Position numbers and translations under genes: made by a program. Of a stretch of 64,000 bases of DNA, positions 37,488-47,469 are shown piece by piece. Origin of the DNA: Blattabacterium cuenoti STAT (GTDB taxonomy: Bacteria > Bacteroidota > Bacteroidia > Flavobacteriales > Blattabacteriaceae). Location of the stretch: assembly GCF_003573915.1 (NCBI RefSeq), contig NZ_AP014608.1, positions 62,001 through 126,000 on the forward strand, in the 5' to 3' direction. The stretch's first letter is position 1; every line of letters begins with the position of its first letter. Below the pieces are notes generated by a model that did no database searches, was not told the DNA's origin, and saw only the letters and a program-made list of their open reading frames with translations.

Positions 37488-38756
37488 TTGAAAAATGAAT
37501 TTAAAGGATACTTTCCTTCTTCTAAAGAAATAATTAAAGCTAAAAATATATTAAAAAATATTATTTATGAAACTCCATTACAAAAAAATTTCATTTTATC
37601 AGAAAAGTATAAAGCAAGTGTTTTTCTTAAAAGAGAAGATTTACAAATTATACGTTCATATAAAATTAGAGGAGCTTATAATAAATTAAAAAGTTTATCT
37701 CATTTAGAAAATCTAAAAAAAGGAATCATTTGTGCTAGTGCAGGAAATCATGCACAAGGAGTTGCTTATTCTTGCAATATCCTAAAAATACCGGGTAAAA
37801 TCTATATGCCGAATACTACACCCAAACAAAAAATAGAAAGAGTAAAAATGTTTGGAAAAGAATATACAGAAATTTTATTGATCGGAGATACTTTTGATGC
37901 AGCTAGTTATGAAGCAATAAAAGATTGTAAAAAAAATGAAAAAATTTTTATTCATCCTTTTGATGATATTAAAATTATAGAAGGGCAAGCCACTGTTGGC
38001 TTAGAAATTTTACAACAATCTATTTCAGAGATAGATTACATTTTTATTCCTATTGGAGGAGGAGGGTTAGCTTCTGGTGTAGGAAGTTATTTTCAAGAAA
38101 TTAGCCCTAAAACTAAAATTATAGGAGTAGAACCTAAAGGAGCTTCATCCATGAGTTTTTCTTTAAAAAAAGGAAAAATTGTTGAATTAAAAACAATAGA
38201 CAGATTTATTGATGGTGCTTCAGTAAAAAAAGTAGGAAAATTAAATTTTAATATATGTCATCAAATATTATTTGATATTATAACCATTCCAGAAGGAAAA
38301 GTTTGCACAACAATTTTAGACTTATATAATTCAGATGCTATTGTAGCAGAACCTGCTGGAGCTCTTTCAATATCTGCCTTAGATTTTTATTCTGATAAAA
38401 TAAAAGGAAAAACTATTGTATGTATTTTAAGTGGAGGAAACAATGATATTACAAGAACGGAAGAAATTAGAGAAAGATCCCTTCTGTATGAAAAAAAAAA
38501 ACATTATTTTATTGTAAAATTTCCTCAAAGGGCTGGCTCTTTAAAAGAGTTTGTAAACAATATATTAGGACCTAAAGATGACGTTACTTATTTTGAATAT
38601 TCTAAAAAAACTTCTAAAGAAGAAGGTCCTGCAATAATAGGAATCGAATTAGCAGATAAAAACGAATTTTCTGGATTGTTAGGAAGAATGAAAAAATATA
38701 AAGTTCATTTTCAATATTTAAATAAAAATCCAGATTTATTTCGTATTCTCATATGA
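37488..38756 (+). CDS. ilvA: Threonine dehydratase, biosynthetic type with one ACT-like domain
   Basis: A 422-residue PLP enzyme that deaminates threonine to 2-oxobutyrate, committing carbon to isoleucine. The PLP Lys is in RSYKIRGAYNK (Lys59), the phosphate-binding loop is IPIGGGGLASGVGS, and a single ACT-like regulatory domain covers about 335-422. The start is a TTG at 37488; the nearby ATG at 37495 is out of frame. It is the last gene of the operon and completes the set for isoleucine synthesis from threonine. Confidence 0.94.
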   Translation: MKNEFKGYFPSSKEIIKAKNILKNIIYETPLQKNFILSEKYKASVFLKREDLQIIRSYKIRGAYNKLKSLSHLENLKKGIICASAGNHAQGVAYSCNILKIPGKIYMPNTTPKQKIERVKMFGKEYTEILLIGDTFDAASYEAIKDCKKNEKIFIHPFDDIKIIEGQATVGLEILQQSISEIDYIFIPIGGGGLASGVGSYFQEISPKTKIIGVEPKGASSMSFSLKKGKIVELKTIDRFIDGASVKKVGKLNFNICHQILFDIITIPEGKVCTTILDLYNSDAIVAEPAGALSISALDFYSDKIKGKTIVCILSGGNNDITRTEEIRERSLLYEKKKHYFIVKFPQRAGSLKEFVNNILGPKDDVTYFEYSKKTSKEEGPAIIGIELADKNEFSGLLGRMKKYKVHFQYLNKNPDLFRILI

Positions 38757-38766
38757 AAAAATTTTG

Positions 38767-38852
38767 TACCCACGACTGGATTTGAACCAGCACATCCTAT
38801 ACCGGATACCACCCCCTCAAAGTGGCGTGTCTACCTTTTCCACCACGTGGGC
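38767..38852 (-). tRNA. tRNA-Leu (GAG)
   Basis: A class II tRNA of 86 bases read on the minus strand. The acceptor stem GCCCACG pairs with CGTGGGT (one G-U at the end), discriminator A. Anticodon stem CCACT/GGTGG encloses loop TTGAGGG, giving anticodon GAG. A long variable arm (ATCC...GGAT) and T-loop TTCAAAT confirm leucine. CCA is not encoded. It is antisense to the operon and lies 10 bases after ilvA. Confidence 0.95.
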
Positions 38853-39050
38853 TTATATAATAATTATCTATTCTTTTTTATTTTATTGTTTTCATATGAT
38901 AACAATTATATATATAATTTATTTAATTGAAATTATTTTTTTTATATTCATTTTTTTATTCAAATATAAAATTAATTGATATTTCATCAAAAAAAAATAT
39001 AAACTATCTTTTTTTGAATGAATTATGAATTCTATTCAAATTAAAATAAT

Positions 39051-39761
39051 ATGAATATAGCAATAATAGGATATGGAAAAATGGGAAAATCTGTAAAAAA
39101 AATTGCAGAAATTAGAAACCATAAAATTTCATTATGTTCTGATAAAACTCCTTCTTTACATTTATTGAAAAATTCAAATTCAGATGTAGCGATAGAATTT
39201 AGTCTACCTAATTCTGCATTCAAAAATGTAAAAATTTGTATAGAAAATAACATTCCTATTGTAAGTGGAACTACAGGATGGATTGAAAAAATCCAAATTA
39301 TTAAAGAAATCTGTAAAAAAAAAAATGGATCTTTTTTATATTCTTCTAACTTTAGTATTGGAATGAATATTTTTTTCGAAATCAATAAAAAATTATCTAA
39401 ACTATTACAATTATACTCTAAAGATTATGAAGTAACAATAGAGGAAATTCATCACAAAGAAAAAATAGATAAACCTAGTGGAACAGCTATATCTCTAGCA
39501 AAAGATATAGTAAATAATAAAATGAAAAAAACATGGATTTTAGATGAGAAAAAAACAAAAAATCAAATTTTGATTTTATCAAAAAGACTCGATCATGTGC
39601 CAGGAATACATATCGTAAAATATAAATCTCAAATAGAGGAAATAAAAATTAAACATCAAGCTTATAGTAGAGAAGGATTTGCTTTAGGAGCTGTTATTGC
39701 AGCAGAATGGATTCAAAATAAAAAAGGTATTTTTTCTATGAAAGAAGTTTTAGGAATATAA
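39051..39761 (+). CDS. dapB: 4-hydroxy-tetrahydrodipicolinate reductase
   Basis: A 236-residue enzyme of the lysine/meso-diaminopimelate pathway. The Rossmann start MNIAIIGYGKMGKSV, the VSGTTGW loop and the substrate-binding EIHHKEKIDKPSGTAISLA segment are clear. It supplies both peptidoglycan and lysine. It is slightly shorter than the E. coli protein, as in other Bacteroidota. lepB starts 9 bases after it. Confidence 0.95.
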   Translation: MNIAIIGYGKMGKSVKKIAEIRNHKISLCSDKTPSLHLLKNSNSDVAIEFSLPNSAFKNVKICIENNIPIVSGTTGWIEKIQIIKEICKKKNGSFLYSSNFSIGMNIFFEINKKLSKLLQLYSKDYEVTIEEIHHKEKIDKPSGTAISLAKDIVNNKMKKTWILDEKKTKNQILILSKRLDHVPGIHIVKYKSQIEEIKIKHQAYSREGFALGAVIAAEWIQNKKGIFSMKEVLGI

Positions 39762-39770
39762 CATATTTTT

Positions 39771-41258
39771 ATGTATCAATATTTTATATTTAGTGTAATT
39801 TTCTTATTTTTTGAACATGTTATTCATGTTTTAGGAACATGGAATTTTTATAAAAAATTTGGTATAAAATCCTGGAAGATTCTTCTTCCTATATATAATA
39901 TTTTTATTCTTTTAAAAATTTATAAAAGATCTATATGGTGGATTTTTCTATTACTCATACCATTAACTAGTATCATGTTAATTTTTACTTTATGGATGGA
40001 TTTAATCCATATTTTTTTTAAAAAAAATAAAAGAATTTTTATTTTATTTTTTTTATCTGCCGGATTATATATTTTTTATATAAATTTTTTTAAAAAAATT
40101 CCAATTTTTAAAATTGAAGATTTAAAAAAGAAAGAAAAAAATATAGGAATTTTTTTAGCTATGGTTTTTTCTTTTATTACTCATACTTATATAGTTCAAC
40201 CTTTTGTTATCCCTACTTCTTCTATGGAAAGAAATTTACTAGTAGGAGATTTTATACTAGTTAGTAAAATTCATTATGGATTACGAATGCCTATATCTCC
40301 AATATATATTCCTTTTACTCATAATAATATTATTGGAAATATAAAATCTTATATTTCTATTTTTCAATGGCCTTACTTTCGTTTTTCTCCTATACAATCT
40401 ATAAAAAGAAATGATATAGTTGTTTTTAATTTTCCTAAAGATTCTAATCATAAAATAATAGATCGAAAAAATCATTATATCAAACGTTGTGTAGGATTAC
40501 CAGGAGATTTAGTTTCTATTAAAAAAGGGATCTTATTTGTAAATCATAAAAAAGAAAAACCTTTTTTAGAAAAACAACAAGCTTATTTTATTAAAACAAA
40601 AAATATTCCTTTAAATACAGAATATCTTGAAAAAAATATGGATATCAAAGATATTGAATATTTTGGAGAAAAAAATAATGAATATTTTTATCAAATTATG
40701 TTAAATGAAAAAAAAGCTGTTTCTATAAAAAATTTATTTGAAAATATAATTTTTATAGAAAAAAGTATCCTTCCTATTCATTTTAAAGAACGTTATATAT
40801 TTCCTAATCATTCTAATTGGAATAGAGATTTTTTTGGACCATTACACATTCCTAAAAAAGGAGAATTCATTAAATTAAATTCAAAAAATATTCACATTTA
40901 TAATGAAATTTTCAATTATGAGAAAACTAAAAAATTTGATATTTCTTTAAAAAAATATTATAAAGTAAAAAAAAATTATTATTTCATGATGGGAGATAAT
41001 AGACATAATTCATATGACTCTCGTTATTGGGGTTTTGTTCCAGAAGATCATATAGTAGGAAAACCTATATTTATATGGATGAGTATAAATTGGGATAGAA
41101 AAAATCCTATAAATATATTTAGTTGGAAATTTCGTTGGGATAGAATAATGAAAACAATAGAAGGAAAACATTCTTATTTATCCTTATTTTTTTTATTTTC
41201 ATTTGTATATTTAATTTATTTTTTATTTAAAGCTGAAAAGAAATCATCAGTTCAATAA
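39771..41258 (+). CDS. lepB: Signal peptidase I, Bacteroidota type
   Basis: A 495-residue leader peptidase for Sec-exported proteins. The N-terminal 125 residues contain several membrane helices, far more than the one or two in E. coli. The catalytic Ser is in [19 protein letters not shown] (about 150) and the general-base Lys in [11 protein letters not shown] (about 238). A large insertion (about 265-385) separates these from box [18 protein letters not shown] near 405. The C-terminus has one more hydrophobic helix. It ends one base before the convergent rhomboid gene. Confidence 0.93.
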   Translation: MYQYFIFSVIFLFFEHVIHVLGTWNFYKKFGIKSWKILLPIYNIFILLKIYKRSIWWIFLLLIPLTSIMLIFTLWMDLIHIFFKKNKRIFILFFLSAGLYIFYINFFKKIPIFKIEDLKKKEKNIGIFLAMVFSFITHTYIVQPFVIPTSSMERNLLVGDFILVSKIHYGLRMPISPIYIPFTHNNIIGNIKSYISIFQWPYFRFSPIQSIKRNDIVVFNFPKDSNHKIIDRKNHYIKRCVGLPGDLVSIKKGILFVNHKKEKPFLEKQQAYFIKTKNIPLNTEYLEKNMDIKDIEYFGEKNNEYFYQIMLNEKKAVSIKNLFENIIFIEKSILPIHFKERYIFPNHSNWNRDFFGPLHIPKKGEFIKLNSKNIHIYNEIFNYEKTKKFDISLKKYYKVKKNYYFMMGDNRHNSYDSRYWGFVPEDHIVGKPIFIWMSINWDRKNPINIFSWKFRWDRIMKTIEGKHSYLSLFFLFSFVYLIYFLFKAEKKSSVQ

Positions 41259-41259
41259 A

Positions 41260-41964
41260 TCAATAAAAAATATTTTTTTTATTTCTCATAAAAAAACTTC
41301 CTATAAAATAACCAGATAAAACTCCTCCAATATGGGCAAAGTGAGCTACTCCAGGTGCTAAATTAAAAATAGAAGAAATAAAACTTCCAAAAATAAAAAT
41401 AACAAGAGCTTTTCGAACTGCTATTGGAAAAGGAAAAGGAAGAATGAAAATTTTATGATTTGGAAAAAATTTAGCAAAAACCCCTAATATTCCACTTACG
41501 GCTCCGGAAGAACCCATCATAGGAGAATACATAGAACTATAAAGATTCATTTTTTGTTCTTCATTTAAATAATCTAATATTTTATATGCTTGTGAAAAAT
41601 CTAAAGTTTTAACAAAATAATACAAAACACCGGTATTAAAAATAATTTGAAATAGCGCGGCCAAAACTCCTGATAAAAAATATATAATTATAAATTTTTT
41701 AACTCCTAATAAAGTTTCTATTTGTCCTCCAAACATAAATAAAGCTAACATATTAAAAATAATATGTAAAAAAAGTCGTTTGGAATGTACAAACATATGA
41801 GTAAAAATTTGATATAACTCAAACCGCTCGTCTAAAGGATGATATAAAGAAAGCAAACTATCTATTTTATATTGTGAAAAAACAAAAGTAGCTGTATACA
41901 CAAGTATATTAATACTAATTAAATGTTTTACGGCGTCTGAATTGAAATTTTTACAAAAATTCAC
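41260..41964 (-). CDS. Rhomboid family intramembrane serine protease
   Basis: A 234-residue membrane protease. The catalytic dyad is present as Ser153 in GSSGAVSG and His211 in AHIGG; the oxyanion-site His67 and Asn71 lie in HIIFN. Six membrane helices are predicted, with a long insertion (about 110-145) between helices 3 and 4. It follows mutL by 3 bases, a gene pair conserved in Bacteroidota. The substrate is unknown; proteins with small residues in their membrane helices are the family norm. Confidence 0.9.
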   Translation of the reverse strand: MNFCKNFNSDAVKHLISINILVYTATFVFSQYKIDSLLSLYHPLDERFELYQIFTHMFVHSKRLFLHIIFNMLALFMFGGQIETLLGVKKFIIIYFLSGVLAALFQIIFNTGVLYYFVKTLDFSQAYKILDYLNEEQKMNLYSSMYSPMMGSSGAVSGILGVFAKFFPNHKIFILPFPFPIAVRKALVIFIFGSFISSIFNLAPGVAHFAHIGGVLSGYFIGSFFMRNKKNIFY

Positions 41965-41967
41965 TTT

Positions 41968-43722
41968 TTAAAAAAATTTTTTGTTTAAAACAAAAAATAT
42001 GGGATCTCCTGAATATGTATAATTTGGATTATGACAAGAAAATAAATCTTTTATTATACACTTCATTTTTTCAGGATATAATTTTATTCCATATTTTATA
42101 GATGCGTATTTAGATATAACTTGAATAAGTTTTTTTTTATTATTTTTTTCTCCTTTAATAAAATTATATGTTATAATTTTTTGAATAATTTCAATCAACA
42201 TATTTTTTTGTATATTTTCAGGAACAGAATATAAATAAACCGATTTTTTACAAAAATATAAATGAAAACCAAAATTGGTTAAATCATTTTTTATATTTTT
42301 TAAAGAAATAGATTCTTCTTTTAAAAGATTTACTTTTATAGGAAAAAGAAATTGTTGACTGATTAAATTTTTTTTTCTAGAAAAAAATTCAAATAATATA
42401 TTTTGATGTGCTCTATGTTGATCCACTAATATCGTATGCTTATTATTCAAAATACAAATTATATATTTTCTCCTAATCTGAAAAACATTCATTTTTGTCT
42501 TATGATAAACAAAACGATATAGTTCATTTTTTAATAATTGAAAATTACTTTTATTGTTAATATTATTGAATAATGGATCATAACTATTGAATTTTTGATA
42601 AAAATTTTCTAGTTGAATAATTTTATCTTTATCTTTATGATAAAGTTTATCATACAAATTATTTGATAAGTAATTTGTTTTGATTGATTTACAGGAAAGA
42701 AGAACATCATAATTTTTTAAATCTCTATTTTTTATTTTATATTGAGAAAATAGAACACTTTTAATTTCTTGTTGAATCATAACGCCAATTTTCTCTTCTT
42801 CTTCTATTTTTACTTCTTTTTTAGTTGGATGTATATTCCAATTTATTAAACTAGAATCTAAAAAAATAAAAATAAAATAAGAAGCAGTTTTGAAACTTTT
42901 CAAAAAACCATCATAAGCATGAGTAATTTTTTTATGTAAAGAAAAATGAGTAATACAACGTTGATTAACAAATAAAAATTGATCTCCTTTTTTTATAGAA
43001 ATATCGGGAATACTAACAAAACCTTCTACAAAAAAATTATTTTTTTTTATCAGGATAGGAACTAAATTTTTTTTTTCATTTTTAAAAATTTCTTTGATTC
43101 TTTCTATTAAAGATGTTTTTTTGAAATAAAATAAAATTTTATCATTGTGATAAAAACGATATGTTATATTTCTATGTGCTAAAACAATTTTATAAAATTC
43201 ATAAATGATATGTTGGAATTCTATTCTAGAAGATTTTAAGAATTGTCTTCTAACAGGATATTTATAAAAAATATTTTTAACAGAAATTCTTGTTCCTTGA
43301 AGCATATTTATAGGAACTTTTTTTTGTATTTTTCCTTCTTCCACAAAAAGATGTATTCCTACTGCATTTTCTCTATTTTTAGTTTGTATTTCTAATTGAG
43401 AAATAGATGCTATAGAAGATAAAGCTTCTCCTCTAAATCCTTTTGTTTTAATTTTGAAAATATCATCAATATGTTTAATTTTAGAAGTAGCATGTTTTTG
43501 AATACTCATTTTAGCATCATCAATATTCATTCCTGTTCCATCATCTATCAATTGAATTAATATTTTTCCTGAATCTTTTATAAAAATATCAATCATTTTT
43601 GCGTTTGCATCTATAGCATTTTCTAAAAGTTCTCTTAAAACAGAAGAAGGACGTTGTATAACTTCTCCTGCAGCTATTTGATGAATCACTTTTTCAGGTA
43701 AAAATTGAATAACATTTTTCAT
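41968..43722 (-). CDS. mutL: DNA mismatch repair protein MutL
   Basis: A 584-residue GHKL ATPase. The ATP-lid motifs ELLENAIDANA, DDGTGM and TKGFRGEALSSI are intact in the N-terminal half, and the NTRCITH-like and HPTKKEV segments complete it. The linker (about 330-400) is Asn/Lys-rich. The C-terminal endonuclease motif DQHA(x)2E(x)4E reads DQHRAHQNILFE (about residue 432), so one acidic residue is Gln; this may be usual for the phylum. It overlaps the ribH stop by 4 bases. Confidence 0.94.
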   Translation of the reverse strand: MKNVIQFLPEKVIHQIAAGEVIQRPSSVLRELLENAIDANAKMIDIFIKDSGKILIQLIDDGTGMNIDDAKMSIQKHATSKIKHIDDIFKIKTKGFRGEALSSIASISQLEIQTKNRENAVGIHLFVEEGKIQKKVPINMLQGTRISVKNIFYKYPVRRQFLKSSRIEFQHIIYEFYKIVLAHRNITYRFYHNDKILFYFKKTSLIERIKEIFKNEKKNLVPILIKKNNFFVEGFVSIPDISIKKGDQFLFVNQRCITHFSLHKKITHAYDGFLKSFKTASYFIFIFLDSSLINWNIHPTKKEVKIEEEEKIGVMIQQEIKSVLFSQYKIKNRDLKNYDVLLSCKSIKTNYLSNNLYDKLYHKDKDKIIQLENFYQKFNSYDPLFNNINNKSNFQLLKNELYRFVYHKTKMNVFQIRRKYIICILNNKHTILVDQHRAHQNILFEFFSRKKNLISQQFLFPIKVNLLKEESISLKNIKNDLTNFGFHLYFCKKSVYLYSVPENIQKNMLIEIIQKIITYNFIKGEKNNKKKLIQVISKYASIKYGIKLYPEKMKCIIKDLFSCHNPNYTYSGDPIFFVLNKKFF

Positions 43723-44201
43723 TTTATAGATTTTCTAAATAAAGACATATATATAGCTGTTTTAGCACATTCTATTCCTTTATTTCCATTTTTTCCACCT
43801 GATCTATCAAAAGACTGTTGCTTATTTTTATCGGATAAAACACAAAATATAACAGGAACATCATATATTATATTGATATCTTTAATTCCATGCGAAATTG
43901 CTTGGCATAAATATTCAAAATGAGGAGTTTCTCCTTGTATCAAGGATCCAATCGCGATAATTGAATCAAAATCGTAATAATGAGCTATTTTTTTAGAAGA
44001 ATAAATTAATTCATAACTTCCAGGAACTTCCCAAGTTTTAATTTTATCTTTTAATATACCTAATTGAATTAAGGTATTATAAGCTCCTTTATATAATCTA
44101 TTTGTAATTTCTTTGTTCCATAAAGAAACAAGAATAGCAATTTTTAAATTTTCATTTTTTATTTTTTTTGAATCTAATGAATAAACAGGATTTTTCTTCA
44201 T
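43719..44201 (-). CDS. ribH: 6,7-dimethyl-8-ribityllumazine synthase
   Basis: A 160-residue riboflavin-pathway enzyme from the ATG at 44201. An upstream ATG at 44249 would overlap the TPR gene and adds 16 residues outside the family. The active-site His is in GSLIQGETPHFEYL (His94); VPGSYEL and the phosphate-binding SFDRSGGKNGNKG region are also present. Neighbours are a TPR-like gene (10 bases upstream) and mutL (4-base overlap). FMN and FAD made here would serve enzymes such as IlvB and MnmG. Confidence 0.94.
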   Translation of the reverse strand: MKKNPVYSLDSKKIKNENLKIAILVSLWNKEITNRLYKGAYNTLIQLGILKDKIKTWEVPGSYELIYSSKKIAHYYDFDSIIAIGSLIQGETPHFEYLCQAISHGIKDINIIYDVPVIFCVLSDKNKQQSFDRSGGKNGNKGIECAKTAIYMSLFRKSIK

Positions 44202-44211
44202 AAAAGATAAT

Positions 44212-44820
44212 TTATAATTTATTTTCAATAAACGTAATATATTTTTCAACGTTTTTTTTATATAAAAAAGAAGGGTATTTTTTTTCTATTTTTTTTAAAA
44301 AAAATTTAGAATTACTATATTTTTTCATATAAAAATTCAATAATGCTGCTTTATAATAATAAAGAGGTGTTGTGATTTCATTTTCCGTTACATTTGCTGC
44401 TATAACATAATTTTTCAAGGCTTCTTTTTTTTTTTTCATTTGACTAAAAGCGTCACCTATAATTCCGTATTTTATAGAGGATAAAAATTCATCTTTCGCA
44501 GAAAAACTATTCATTATTTTTATGGATTTTTTGTAATCTCCTAATTTATAATAGCAAATTCCTGCATAAAATTTAGATATATTACCTGCTTTAGTAAAAG
44601 GATATTTAGAAGCTATTCCTGAAAATCCTAAATTAACTTTAATATTTTTTTTATTTAAGGCTTTATCTATCTCTCCTTGAGAAAGATATTGTTGAGCATA
44701 ACTTAATTCTTTCATAGATTTTTCTTCTGATGGATACAAAAATAATTTCTTGAAAAAAAAATATGATATATATGATATAATTATTAATGTAATAGAAAAA
44801 AAAATTAATTTTTTTTTCAT
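44212..44820 (-). CDS. TPR-like membrane-anchored protein (YfgM/BamD-like fold)
   Basis: A 202-residue protein with one N-terminal membrane helix (about 5-22) and a periplasmic helical-repeat domain. Repeat-like helices include GIASKYPFTKAGNISKFYAG, YYKLGDYKKSI and GDAFSQMKKKKEALKNYVIA. A tetratricopeptide gene just before ribH and mutL is a conserved Bacteroidota arrangement, but its function is not established. It contains a run of twelve A residues on its coding strand (44425-44436), read in frame as KKKK. Confidence 0.8.
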   Translation of the reverse strand: MKKKLIFFSITLIIISYISYFFFKKLFLYPSEEKSMKELSYAQQYLSQGEIDKALNKKNIKVNLGFSGIASKYPFTKAGNISKFYAGICYYKLGDYKKSIKIMNSFSAKDEFLSSIKYGIIGDAFSQMKKKKEALKNYVIAANVTENEITTPLYYYKAALLNFYMKKYSNSKFFLKKIEKKYPSFLYKKNVEKYITFIENKL

Positions 44821-44897
44821 GCTATAATATTTATTTTATTTTTTCTACAATAAATTTATTAAATTCATTTGATTTCTTTAAAAAATCAAGATATAAT

Positions 44898-46220
44898 TCA
44901 TTTTTTTCTTATTACTTCTACAATTTTTATCCTTTTATGATCAATATTTTTTATAATAAAAGAATAATTTAAAAAATTAATTTTTTGTTTTTTCTTAGGA
45001 AACTCTTTATTTATTTCCATAATAAATCCCCCTAAAGTATCTGCATCTCCTTTTTTATTTTCAAAAAAAACCTCTTCTTCAACATCCATAATACGATAGA
45101 AATTAATTAAAGATGTTTTTCCATCAAATAAATAATTATTTTGGTTCAATTTAGAATAAGACATATCTTCTTTATCAAATTCATCAATAATATCTCCTAC
45201 TATTTCTTCAATTACATCTTCAAGAGTAACTAATCCACATGTTCCTCCATATTCATCTACTACAATTGCTAAATGTATTTTTCTTTTTTTAAAATCACTT
45301 AATAGATTATCTATCTTTTTTTTTTCTGGAACAAAAAAAGGAGGATGTATAAGTCTATTCCATTGAAAATGTTTATGATAAATAAATGGAAGAAGATCTT
45401 TAGAAAAAAGAACCCCCTCTATATCATCAATACTATTCTTATAAATAGGAATACGAGAATATCCTTGATCACGAACTAATTCTAAAACATTAGAAAATTT
45501 TATATTTTTATTTAAAGAAAACATATCTATTCTTGGAGTCATAATTTGATGTGTTTCTGTATTTCCAAAATCAACAATTCTTTGTAAAAAATTACGTTCT
45601 TTAACATTTTTTGGATTCGAAGATGTAATTTTTAAAGCCTTTGATAATTGATTTACAGAAATAACATTCTTTTTTTTTTTTATTTTTTCATCTATAGATT
45701 TTGAAATTAAAATTATAATTCTACTAATTGGACTTAATATTTTACTAAGAAATAATAAGTGTTTTGCCATAAAAATAGCAAAACGAAAGTTATTTTTACT
45801 AGCATATATTTTAGGAATTATTTCTCCAAATAAAAGTAAAATAAAGGTAAGAACCACTACTTCTAAAAGAAAATGAATAGGAAGATGAAATTGTTTATAA
45901 ATAAATAAATTTTTTTTTTGAAAAAATTCTGTTATTAAATAAGAACTTAATATAACAATTCCAGTATTAGAAAAATTATTAGATATTAATATTGTAGCTA
46001 ACAGTTTTTTTTTCTCTCTTAAAATTTGAAATACAATATTTCCTTTATAGGAATTTTTTTTTCTTTCTTTATCAAGAGTTTTTTTTTCAATACAAAAAAA
46101 AGCAGTCTCTGATCCAGATATTAATGCAGAAAATAACAACAATATTATTATTAAGACAAGATAAAAAACTAAATATAAAGTTTTTTCTAAAAAAATATTC
46201 GTCGAAGATTCTTTTTCCAA
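44898..46220 (-). CDS. gldE: GldE-like CNNM/CorC family membrane protein with CBS domains
   Basis: A 440-residue protein. The N-terminal DUF21 membrane domain (about 15-200; LFSALISGSETAFFCIEKK opening) is followed by two CBS motifs (about 215-335, with MTPRIDMFSLN and VVDEYGGTCGLVTLEDVIEEIVGDI) and a CorC_HlyC domain at the C-terminus. In gliding Flavobacteria the orthologue is GldE, encoded between ssb and gldD. Here the neighbour upstream is mutY and no ssb or gldD is present. As the cell is not expected to glide, a cation-transport or envelope role is more likely (inference). An A12 tract on the coding strand (45670-45681) is in frame. Confidence 0.85.
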   Translation of the reverse strand: MEKESSTNIFLEKTLYLVFYLVLIIILLLFSALISGSETAFFCIEKKTLDKERKKNSYKGNIVFQILREKKKLLATILISNNFSNTGIVILSSYLITEFFQKKNLFIYKQFHLPIHFLLEVVVLTFILLLFGEIIPKIYASKNNFRFAIFMAKHLLFLSKILSPISRIIILISKSIDEKIKKKKNVISVNQLSKALKITSSNPKNVKERNFLQRIVDFGNTETHQIMTPRIDMFSLNKNIKFSNVLELVRDQGYSRIPIYKNSIDDIEGVLFSKDLLPFIYHKHFQWNRLIHPPFFVPEKKKIDNLLSDFKKRKIHLAIVVDEYGGTCGLVTLEDVIEEIVGDIIDEFDKEDMSYSKLNQNNYLFDGKTSLINFYRIMDVEEEVFFENKKGDADTLGGFIMEINKEFPKKKQKINFLNYSFIIKNIDHKRIKIVEVIRKK

Positions 46221-46331
46221 TAGATTAAATTTTGATAATAATTTTTAGAAAAGAAAATATAAAAATTGATATGATCAAAAATAAATCTAAAATTCATATT
46301 ATATTAGAATTAATTTATTATCGGGAATAAA

Positions 46332-47384
46332 CTAAATAATTTTTTCATGTTTCAAAAATAAAACAATAGGACGAGGAAAGGGGTATTTTTTTATATGATT
46401 TGTAGGTATAAAGATAAAATTATTAAAAAATATGGATTTCTTAAAATCTTGTAAAATCTCACAATTAAAAAATTGAATTGATAAAATTTGATGAGTAAGT
46501 TTTTGTTTTATTTTATAAACTAAAATATTATTAGCTTTCACTCTAAACTTTTTAAAAATTTTATCTATAATTTCATGAATTAAAAGATTTTGTTTTGATT
46601 CTATTAAAGGAAAATCATAAAGACCTTTCCATATATCTTCTGTTGATCTTTTATTTAAACAAATATTTTTATTACGATCATATATAAAAAGATAATAAAA
46701 AAATCTATGTTTTATAAATTTTTTTATTTTTCTTATAGGTAATTTATATACAGTTCCATTTTTAATCGAAAAACAAGTATCTTGAACTGGACATAATAAA
46801 CATTTAGGATTTTTTGAAGTACATAAAATAGAACCTAAATCCATAATTGCTTGATTAAAAGTTCCTGGATGTTCAAAATCCATTATTCTTGAAACCATTA
46901 TTCGTAATTTATCTTTTATAGTAGTAGATGTACTATCATTGAAAACCCCAAAATATCTAGAAAATACTCTACAAGCATTTCCATCAATGGCAGGAATAGC
47001 TTCATGAAAACATATAGAAGCCATAGCTGCTCCTGTATACGGACCAATCCCTTTATATTTTATTAATTCTTTATACTTTTTTGGAAAAGATTTTTTATCA
47101 TTTTTTAATTTTTTAGCAAAAGAATGCAAGTATTTTGCTCTAAAATAATAACCCAATCCTTCCCATTTTTTCAATACATCTTTTTCTTTTGCTTCAGCAA
47201 GTTTTTCTAAACTCGGAAATTTTTTTATAAAGTTTAAATAATATCTTATAGTTGTTTTTGAAACTTTTGTTTGTTGTAACATAAATTCCGAAACTAAAAT
47301 ATAATATGGATTTTTAGTTTCTCTCCAAGGAAGTTTTCTATAGTTTTTTTTATACCAATTTATTATTTTTTTGGAAAAATTCAT
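46332..47384 (-). CDS. mutY: A/G-specific adenine glycosylase MutY
   Basis: A 350-residue repair enzyme that removes adenine opposite 8-oxoguanine. The catalytic Glu is in VSEFMLQQTKV (Glu33), the helix-hairpin-helix is YKGIGPYTGAA, and the catalytic-site Asp lies in AIDGNACRVFSR. The [4Fe-4S] ligands C-x6-C-x2-C-x5-C are intact (CTSKNPKCLLCPVQDTC), unlike those of nth in this window. A NUDIX-like C-terminal domain (about 235-350) is diverged. It is divergent from the HU gene. Confidence 0.95.
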   Translation of the reverse strand: MNFSKKIINWYKKNYRKLPWRETKNPYYILVSEFMLQQTKVSKTTIRYYLNFIKKFPSLEKLAEAKEKDVLKKWEGLGYYFRAKYLHSFAKKLKNDKKSFPKKYKELIKYKGIGPYTGAAMASICFHEAIPAIDGNACRVFSRYFGVFNDSTSTTIKDKLRIMVSRIMDFEHPGTFNQAIMDLGSILCTSKNPKCLLCPVQDTCFSIKNGTVYKLPIRKIKKFIKHRFFYYLFIYDRNKNICLNKRSTEDIWKGLYDFPLIESKQNLLIHEIIDKIFKKFRVKANNILVYKIKQKLTHQILSIQFFNCEILQDFKKSIFFNNFIFIPTNHIKKYPFPRPIVLFLKHEKII

Positions 47385-47469
47385 ATGATTTTAATTTTTA
47401 AGCAATTTTATAAAAAATGGGTATATTTAAGAAACCGAATTTTGTTATTCGATATTATAATGATTTAAC

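Noticed and set aside
38764..38979. A 71-codon open frame on the plus strand after ilvA
   Set aside because: Its first half is the antisense of tRNA-Leu(GAG) and the rest is T-rich intergenic sequence.
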